Assembly (NCBI GenBank): GCA_030627905.1
Contig: DAOVRZ010000155.1
Location: 1-8,276, forward strand
Origin: JAGMES01 sp023128035
GTDB lineage: Bacteria > Bacillota > Halanaerobiia > DY22613
Direction: 5' to 3'
Length of the DNA: 8,276 bases
The position numbers were made by a program, and so were the translations under genes. This document shows positions 6,101 through 8,276 of this stretch, piece by piece. The notes beneath the pieces are model-generated. The model saw nothing but the letters and a program-made list of their open reading frames with translations. It did not search any database and was not told where the DNA came from. The first letter of the stretch is position 1. Every line of letters begins with the position of its first letter.

Positions 6101-8276
6101 ACAATCCAGATGGAAATGAGACATATAAAGAATTCTTACAACAAGTAAGAAAAAATGCTTTAGAAGCATATGGAAATCAGGATTATCAATTTGAAGAGTT
6201 AGTTGAGCAATTAGATTTAAGTAGGGATATGAGTAGAAACCCACTCTTTGATGTAATGTTTGCGATGCAAAATATGCTTGGCCAAAATTGGCCTTGGCAA
6301 AACTTTTATAATGGAGAATTAAGAATTGATAATTTAGAATTAAAACCATATAATTTCGATTATAAAACATCCAAATTTGATTTAACAATATCAGCAACTG
6401 AAATAGATGATGAAATAATCTTAAATTTTGAATACAGTACCAGACTATATAAAAGAGAAACTATTGAAAGAATGTTAGCTCATTTTAGAAATATACTCAT
6501 AGCAGTAGCAGGTGATGCAGATATTAAATTAAGTGAAATTGAGATGCTTAACAAAGAAGAAAAAGACCAGGTTCTATATGAATTTAATAACACAGATGTA
6601 GATTATCCAGAGTTTATCATAATCCAACAAATATTTGAAAGACAGGTAGCTAAAACTCCAGATAAGTTAGCTGTAGTTTTTGAAGATCAAGAGTTATCTT
6701 ATAAAACGCTGAATGAGAAAGCTAATCAATTAGCTTGGAGATTACGAAATAAAGGTGTAAAGGCAGATACAATTGTGGGAATTATGTTAAACCGTTCTCT
6801 TGAACTAATCATTGGGATAATGGGTATTTTGAAAGCAGGTGGGGCTTATTTGCCAATTGATCCTACATATCCTGAGAATAGAATCGAATATATGGTTAAA
6901 GATAGCGAGATTGATTTATTGTTAACAGAAAGAGGATATCTAAGCAATGTAGATTTTGCAGGAAAAATATTAGATGTACAAGATGAAAGTATTTATACAG
7001 GTGATAGTTCGAATCTGGATGTGATCAATCAATCTCATCATCTAGCATATATAATTTATACATCTGGCTCAACAGGTACACCTAAAGGGGTAATGATTGA
7101 ACATAGAAATCTGGTTCGTCTCTTATTTAATGACCAATTCCAATTTGATTTTAATGAGGAAGATGTTTGGACTATGTTCCATTCTCAATGTTTTGATTTT
7201 TCAGTATGGGAGATATTTGGAGCATTATTGTATGGTGGCAAATTGGTTGTTATTCCAAAACTAATTGCACAAAATCCAGATGATTATTTAGAAATATTGC
7301 TAAAAGAAAAAGTAACAGTAGTTAATCAAACACCAACTTCTTTTTACAATTTGAGCAATAGTGAGATGCGCGCACACACGAAATCTTCTGAAAAAGAATT
7401 GAAAGTAAGATATATTATATTTGGAGGAGAGGCACTAAAACCAGTAATGTTAAAAGCCTGGAAGGAAAGGTATCCCAAGACAAGATTAATCAATATGTAT
7501 GGAATCACAGAGACCACTGTACATGTGACATTTAAAGAGATTTTTGATGAAGATATTGAAATAAAAATAAGTAATGTTGGTACACCAATTCCAACATTGA
7601 AGGTATATATTCTGGATAAACACAAACATCTTTTACCATGTGGAGTACCAGGTGAGTTATGTGTTACAGGTGCAGGAGTGGCGCGAGGATATTTAAATCG
7701 CCCTGAGTTGACAGAGAAGAAATTTATCAAAAATCCATTTAAGATCAATGATTCTGAGGAGCGACTATATTGTTCAGGCGATTATGCTAAACGCTTACCT
7801 GATGGAAATATAGAGTATCTTGGTAGAATTGATCGGCAGGTAAAGATAAGAGGTTTTAGAATAGAACTTGGAGAGATAGAAAATCAATTGTTAAATTATA
7901 ATCCAATCAAAGAAGCAATAGTGGTAGATAGTGAAGATAAAAATGGATCAAAATATCTTTGTGCTTATGTAGTCACAGAGCAGGAAGTTACAGTAGGGAA
8001 ATTGAGAGAATTCCTACTAAAAATTTTACCAGAATATATGATCCCATCTTATTTTGTACAACTAGATGAAATACCATTAACTGCAAATGGCAAGATTGAT
8101 CGAAAAGCACTTCCAGAACCTGAAGGTAACATCGTGGTAGGAACTGAATACGAAACTCCTCGAAATGAAACAGAAGAAAAGTTAGTAGAAATGTGGAAAG
8201 ACGTATTGGGAATAGAAAAGGCAGGCATCAATGATAACTTCTTTGAGCTTGGAGGCCATTCTTTAAAGGCAACAAT
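1..8276 (+). CDS. Multimodular non-ribosomal peptide synthetase, internal fragment (C-A-T-C-A-T-C-A-T)
   Basis: A single frame is open over the whole window (2758 codons plus two bases) without a stop; both ends of the gene lie outside. The protein is a cytoplasmic assembly-line enzyme: each A domain activates an amino acid with ATP, loads it on the phosphopantetheine arm of the following T domain, and each C domain forms the peptide bond. Domain order is C1 (tail only), A1, T1, C2, A2, T2, C3, A3, T3 (start only). The three carrier serines are at residues 612, 1683 and 2754, exactly 1071 residues apart each time. Predicted substrates are unknown, Glu and Thr. There is no epimerization, tailoring or release domain in view, so this is the middle of a longer line. 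All catalytic motifs are intact. The AT-rich codon use is uniform across the window. The family call is certain; the product is not identifiable from this fragment. Confidence 0.97.
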   Translation, partial: MYNTSRFDEQLIMRISEHFCNILSYILEKPDEKLSEIDMLTKEEKDQILYEFNNTYADYPRNKTLHELFEEKVEKIPDNIAVVSCTHSGEMTLSYRELNEKANSLARTLREMGVKSDSIVGILVDRSLEMMVGIFGILKAGGAYLPINPNYPKERVGYMLKDSGANILLTHEYLVNEVPFRGQVIALEDEQIYLKAGSNLEPIKNSQGLAYIIYTSGSTGKPKGVMVSHKALNNFLFNMYNSFGENLGQKDNCLSLTNISFDVSICEISIPLVFGATLVLYNNEMILDIYNLVRTIVDKAITFAYIPPTILKEVYERLSNEEVKLNKMLVGVEPIKDYILEDYLKLNENMQIINGYGPTEATICATFYKYGQTAPVGKNVPIGKPLANTQIYILDQYSNPVPQGVVGELCISGEGLAEGYLNGEDLTIEKFVPNPFIVGMKMYKTGDMARLLPSGIIKFVGRIDHQVKIRGFRIELGEVESQLLNCDSIKKAIVVDREDKNGAKYLCAYVVSEEEVTVGDFTPKELRAFLLTSLPEYMIPSCFVQLDQMPLTANGKIDRKGLPVPEGNIMIGTEYEAPQNKIEEKLVEFWKELLGMDKIGTGDNFFELGGHSLKATKLVGKIHKVLNVEVPLSEMFRTPTIKGISSYIKSATKIAYEVIEKVDFADYYEASSAQKRMFMLQQFDLQSTGYNMPGVLEVKGRLNIDKVKKAFYELIRRHETLRTSFETIEDKIVQRINSFADVETEFKVELLEKTDKTIEEILNEFIRPFDLTKAFLFRVGVIEVEENKSILMYDMHHIISDGVSMGILVNEFASFYEGKELDNLRIQYKDFTAWQNKLLRSDVMKEHEKYWLNRFRDLTRNDGQVLVLNMPTDFARPIVKSHEGDSINFRLDKELTKDIQKIAKETDSTMYMVLLSTVNILLSKYSSQEDIIIGSPIAGRPHFDLENIIGMFVNTLAMRNYPESKKTFKEFLMEVKENALEAYEHQEYQFEELVDKLDLRRNTSRNPLFDVMFVLQNIEMQNFYNGEIKIEDLELKQYDFKNKIAKFDLTISASEVVSTEADSEITFNFDYSTKLYKRETVERMISYFTNILKAVTIDTDIKLSEIDMLTEEEKYKILYQFNDTKTNFPKEKTLSQLFEEQVEKRPDNIAVVYEDKQLTYRELNEKANRLARTLRKNGVKSNSYVGILVERSLEMIFGIMGILKAGGAYLPIGSKFPKDRIEYMLKNSQSEILLTQKKFLNNELTSTVETINLEDEEIFTGNCSNLEPTNTSFDLAYAIYTSGSTGKQKGVMIEHKSVISLVTGLAKIIYERYGSYLNVALVAPYFFDASVKQIFASLLLGHKLCIVPEDARIEGKRLLRFYRKNYIDISDGTPTHINLLLNIVGSEDNDLNVKHFIIGGEELSSQVVKNFFKRFKDCKFYITNIYGPTECCVDTTSYLIAPEKLNSLNTIPIGKPIANEIVYILGKNLEILPVGVSGEIYISGEGIAKGYLNNPNLTTEKFIQNPFILGARMYRTGDLAKWLPDGNIEFLGRIDNQVKIRGYRIELGEIESQILNHKAIKEAIVIARVDKNNSKFLCAYIVADKEVTVGELTPKELREFLLKKLLKYMIPSYFVQLDKMPLTPNGKIDRKALPKPDGNIVIGTEYEAPRNQTEEKLVKIWSEILGVEKVGINDDFFELGGHSLKATVLTGKILKELNVEVPLSEIFRTPTIKGISDYIQSAIKIAYEAIEKVDSADYYEASSAQKRMYMLQQFDLQSIGYNMPGVLEVKGELNLEKVKNAFYQLIRRHETLRTSFETIKEKIVQRVNSFAHVEAEFNCAFTLEYIEKTEKTIEEAVNEFIRPFDLSKAPLFRVGVIEVEENKSILMFDMHHIISDGISMGLLVSEFTRLYEGKELDVLRIQYKDYAEWQNTLLRSDIMKKQEAYWINKFSDEAFYNAIPVLNMPTDYPRPTMQSIEGDNIRCTLDKELTEELKTIAKEMNSTMYMVLLSGVNILLSKYSGQEDIIVGSPIAGRPHPDLEKIIGMFVNTLAMRNNPDGNETYKEFLQQVRKNALEAYGNQDYQFEELVEQLDLSRDMSRNPLFDVMFAMQNMLGQNWPWQNFYNGELRIDNLELKPYNFDYKTSKFDLTISATEIDDEIILNFEYSTRLYKRETIERMLAHFRNILIAVAGDADIKLSEIEMLNKEEKDQVLYEFNNTDVDYPEFIIIQQIFERQVAKTPDKLAVVFEDQELSYKTLNEKANQLAWRLRNKGVKADTIVGIMLNRSLELIIGIMGILKAGGAYLPIDPTYPENRIEYMVKDSEIDLLLTERGYLSNVDFAGKILDVQDESIYTGDSSNLDVINQSHHLAYIIYTSGSTGTPKGVMIEHRNLVRLLFNDQFQFDFNEEDVWTMFHSQCFDFSVWEIFGALLYGGKLVVIPKLIAQNPDDYLEILLKEKVTVVNQTPTSFYNLSNSEMRAHTKSSEKELKVRYIIFGGEALKPVMLKAWKERYPKTRLINMYGITETTVHVTFKEIFDEDIEIKISNVGTPIPTLKVYILDKHKHLLPCGVPGELCVTGAGVARGYLNRPELTEKKFIKNPFKINDSEERLYCSGDYAKRLPDGNIEYLGRIDRQVKIRGFRIELGEIENQLLNYNPIKEAIVVDSEDKNGSKYLCAYVVTEQEVTVGKLREFLLKILPEYMIPSYFVQLDEIPLTANGKIDRKALPEPEGNIVVGTEYETPRNETEEKLVEMWKDVLGIEKAGINDNFFELGGHSLKAT
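190..1689 (+). other. A1: adenylation domain, substrate not recognised
   Basis: This is a domain of about 500 residues (64-563) with the standard A-domain core motifs: LKAGGAYLP near 138-146, the P-loop-like YTSGSTGKPKG at 214-224, YGPTE at 356-360, YKTGDM at 443-448, GRIDHQVKIRGFRIELGE at 461-478 and NGKIDRK with the catalytic lysine K556. Pocket residues read by alignment to GrsA PheA are D262, V263, C266, Y305, L329, G331, G355, I363, C364 and K556. Asp at the first position implies an ordinary alpha-amino acid. The last three residues I-C-K are shared with the Phe code, but the rest (C at 239, Y at 278) fits no code I know. The usual GGEAL before A5 is replaced by GVEPI (331-335), so the 299/301 assignments carry some alignment risk. 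The A domain loads T1 immediately downstream. Confidence 0.93.
1603..1740 (+). repeat. A-domain C-terminal repeat, copy in module 1
   Basis: Residues 535-580 (PEYMIPS through NGKIDRK to the A-T linker GTEYEAPQN) match residues 2677-2722 in module 3 at 37 of 46 positions, counted by eye. The DNA is also close, for example the shared ccagaatatatgatcccatc. Module 2 has a more diverged copy at 4831-4968 (LKYMIPS, with Leu and Lys in place of Pro and Glu). Confidence 0.7.
1729..1953 (+). other. T1: peptidyl carrier (thiolation) domain
   Basis: Residues 577-651 form a carrier domain of normal size. The motif DNFFELGGHSLKAT (603-616) contains Ser612, the expected attachment site for 4'-phosphopantetheine, which a phosphopantetheinyl transferase encoded elsewhere must add. 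The domain carries the amino acid activated by A1 and presents it to C1 as acceptor and to C2 as donor. HS before LKAT, rather than DS, is the usual form for a carrier not followed by an epimerization domain, which agrees with the C domain that follows directly. Confidence 0.95.
1921..2220 (+). repeat. Module-junction repeat, copy 1 (end of T1 to start of C2)
   Basis: Residues 641-740 are 85 of 100 identical, counted by eye without gaps, to residues 1712-1811 in the next module. The similarity extends to the DNA: bases 2146-2184 are an identical 39-base run with 5359-5397, including silent positions. This is more than domain homology requires and suggests recent duplication or gene conversion of the T-C junction. 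It is coding sequence, not a mobile element. Confidence 0.8.
1996..3315 (+). other. C2: condensation domain, LCL-like
   Basis: Residues 666-1105, a full-length domain of about 440 residues. Motifs in order: SSAQKRMFML (671-680), RRHETLRTSFE (716-726), the active site MHHIISDG with His797 as the catalytic second histidine (796-802 for HHIISDG), YKDFTAW (828-834), GSPIAGR with GMFVNTLAMR (934-959), HQEYQFEEL (985-993) and SRNPLFDVMF (1004-1013). It joins the chain on T1 to Glu on T2. The absence of an upstream epimerization domain, and the lack of the extra upstream histidine motif known from dual C/E domains, both point to an L-donor (LCL) type; this subtype is an inference from motifs. Confidence 0.93.
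3397..4902 (+). other. A2: adenylation domain, predicted glutamate-activating
   Basis: Residues 1133-1634. Core motifs: LKAGGAYLP (1203-1211), YTSGSTGKQKG (1280-1290), YGPTE (1426-1430), YRTGDL (1514-1519), GRIDNQVKIRGYRIELGE (1532-1549) and NGKIDRK with K1627. Pocket residues by alignment to GrsA PheA are D1328, A1329, K1332, D1371, I1397, G1399, I1425, V1433, D1434 and K1627, i.e. D-A-K-D-I-G-I-V-D-K. The known Glu code from surfactin-type synthetases is DAKDLGVVDK, so the match is near perfect with two conservative changes; Lys at position 239, rather than Gln, argues for Glu over Gln. Two oddities are a Pro-to-Gln change in the A3 motif (Q1288) and IGSKFP in place of the usual IDPxYP. It loads T2. 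Confidence 0.92.
4942..5166 (+). other. T2: peptidyl carrier (thiolation) domain
   Basis: Residues 1648-1722. The motif DDFFELGGHSLKAT (1674-1687) holds Ser1683 for the phosphopantetheine arm. It carries the predicted glutamate and the growing chain, passing the chain to C3. It is very similar to T1, especially from GHSLKAT through the helix ending VPLSE and on to TPTIKGIS, where even the DNA is largely the same (see the repeat entries). Confidence 0.95.
5134..5433 (+). repeat. Module-junction repeat, copy 2 (end of T2 to start of C3)
   Basis: This is the second copy of the junction repeat, 3213 bases (1071 codons) downstream of copy 1. Conservation with copy 1 begins upstream, in the stretch encoding VPLSE, and continues past the C-domain active site, interrupted by a four-codon insertion around 5450-5470. 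Confidence 0.8.
5209..6537 (+). other. C3: condensation domain, LCL-like
   Basis: Residues 1737-2179. Motifs: SSAQKRMYML (1742-1751), RRHETLRTSFE (1787-1797), HHIISDG (1871-1877, catalytic His1872), YKDYAEW (1903-1909), GSPIAGR and GMFVNTLAMR (2008-2033), NQDYQFEEL (2059-2067) and SRNPLFDVMF (2078-2087). It condenses the Glu-terminated chain on T2 with Thr on T3. No epimerization domain precedes it, so an L-configured donor is expected. Compared with C2 it has a four-residue insertion near 1818-1824 and a five-residue Trp-containing insertion (MLGQNWPWQ region, about 2092-2100); both fall between the conserved motifs and should not damage the active site. Confidence 0.93.
6619..8115 (+). other. 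A3: adenylation domain, predicted threonine-activating
   Basis: Residues 2207-2705. Core motifs: LKAGGAYLPIDPTYP (from 2277), YTSGSTGTPKG (2353-2363), MYGITE (2499-2504), YCSGDY (2590-2595), GRIDRQVKIRGFRIELGE (2608-2625) and NGKIDRK with K2698. Pocket residues by alignment to GrsA PheA are D2399, F2400, W2403, N2442, I2473, G2475, M2499, V2507, H2508 and K2698, giving D-F-W-N-I-G-M-V-H-K, identical to the established Thr code. YGITE in place of YGPTE is common in this clade. The A7 motif is unusual (YCSGDY rather than YRTGDL), although the ribose-binding Asp2594 is kept. The stretch EVTVGKLREF is five residues shorter than its counterparts in A1 and A2. Confidence 0.94.
8029..8166 (+). repeat. 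A-domain C-terminal repeat, copy in module 3
   Basis: This is the counterpart of the module 1 copy, 6426 bases downstream, encoding the end of A3 and the A3-T3 linker. It is closer to module 1 than the intervening module 2 copy is, so similarity between modules is not simply a function of distance along the gene. Confidence 0.65.
8155..8276 (+). other. T3: peptidyl carrier domain (truncated by window edge)
   Basis: Residues 2719-2758 are the first half of a carrier domain. DNFFELGGHSLKAT (2745-2758) includes Ser2754, the phosphopantetheine site; the window ends two bases after the last full codon. The domain would carry threonine. What follows (another C domain, an E domain or a thioesterase) is not visible, though the HS form of the motif resembles T1 and T2, which are followed by C domains. 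Confidence 0.9.

Noticed and set aside
7366..7380. Local GC-rich stretch atgcgcgcacacacg as possible foreign insertion
   Set aside because: It is five codons in frame within a loop of A3, the flanking motifs are continuous, and the length is too small to mean anything on its own.
7344..7748. A 134-codon open frame on the minus strand, and similar minus-strand frames throughout (for example 1562-1894, 5349-5663, 6092-6397)
   Set aside because: They lie fully antisense to the uninterrupted NRPS frame with all its conserved motifs. Their sequences are low-complexity reverse readings of A and C domain motifs, and the pair at 2199-2414 and 5349-5663 resemble each other only because C2 and C3 do.

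Overview
The window is the interior of one very large coding sequence on the + strand. Frame 1 stays open from base 1 to base 8276 (2758 codons, no in-frame stop) and has no start or stop inside the window. It encodes a multimodular non-ribosomal peptide synthetase (NRPS). Residue numbers below count from the first codon of the window. DNA composition is strongly AT-rich, with heavy use of AGA (Arg), ATA (Ile), TTA (Leu) and AAA (Lys). Together with the style of the domain motifs this suggests a low-GC Firmicute, most likely a clostridial-type anaerobe; that assignment is inference.

Layout: tail of a condensation domain (C1, about 1-105); adenylation A1 (190-1689); carrier T1 (1729-1953); condensation C2 (1996-3315); adenylation A2 (3397-4902); carrier T2 (4942-5166); condensation C3 (5209-6537); adenylation A3 (6619-8115); carrier T3 (8155-8276, cut by the window edge just after its phosphopantetheine serine). 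This is almost three complete C-A-T elongation modules. No epimerization, methyltransferase, cyclization, reductase or thioesterase domain is present, so these are plain elongation modules and the chain continues beyond both edges.

Reading the ten specificity-pocket positions by alignment to GrsA PheA gives: A1 D-V-C-Y-L-G-G-I-C-K (no match I recognise); A2 D-A-K-D-I-G-I-V-D-K (very close to the glutamate code); A3 D-F-W-N-I-G-M-V-H-K (identical to the threonine code). The predicted peptide segment is therefore ...-X-Glu-Thr-..., with L residues expected because there are no E domains and the C domains look LCL-like. The active-site motifs of every domain are intact, so the enzyme is probably functional.

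The main points of interest are the uncharacterised A1 pocket with its altered neighbourhood, and the mosaic similarity between modules. The T-C junctions and the A-domain C-terminal ends are nearly duplicated, while the A-domain cores differ strongly, which suggests module duplication plus exchange or homogenisation. The minus-strand and out-of-frame ORFs are shadows of this gene. No promoter, RNA gene, mobile element or CRISPR was found. There is no intergenic DNA in the window.
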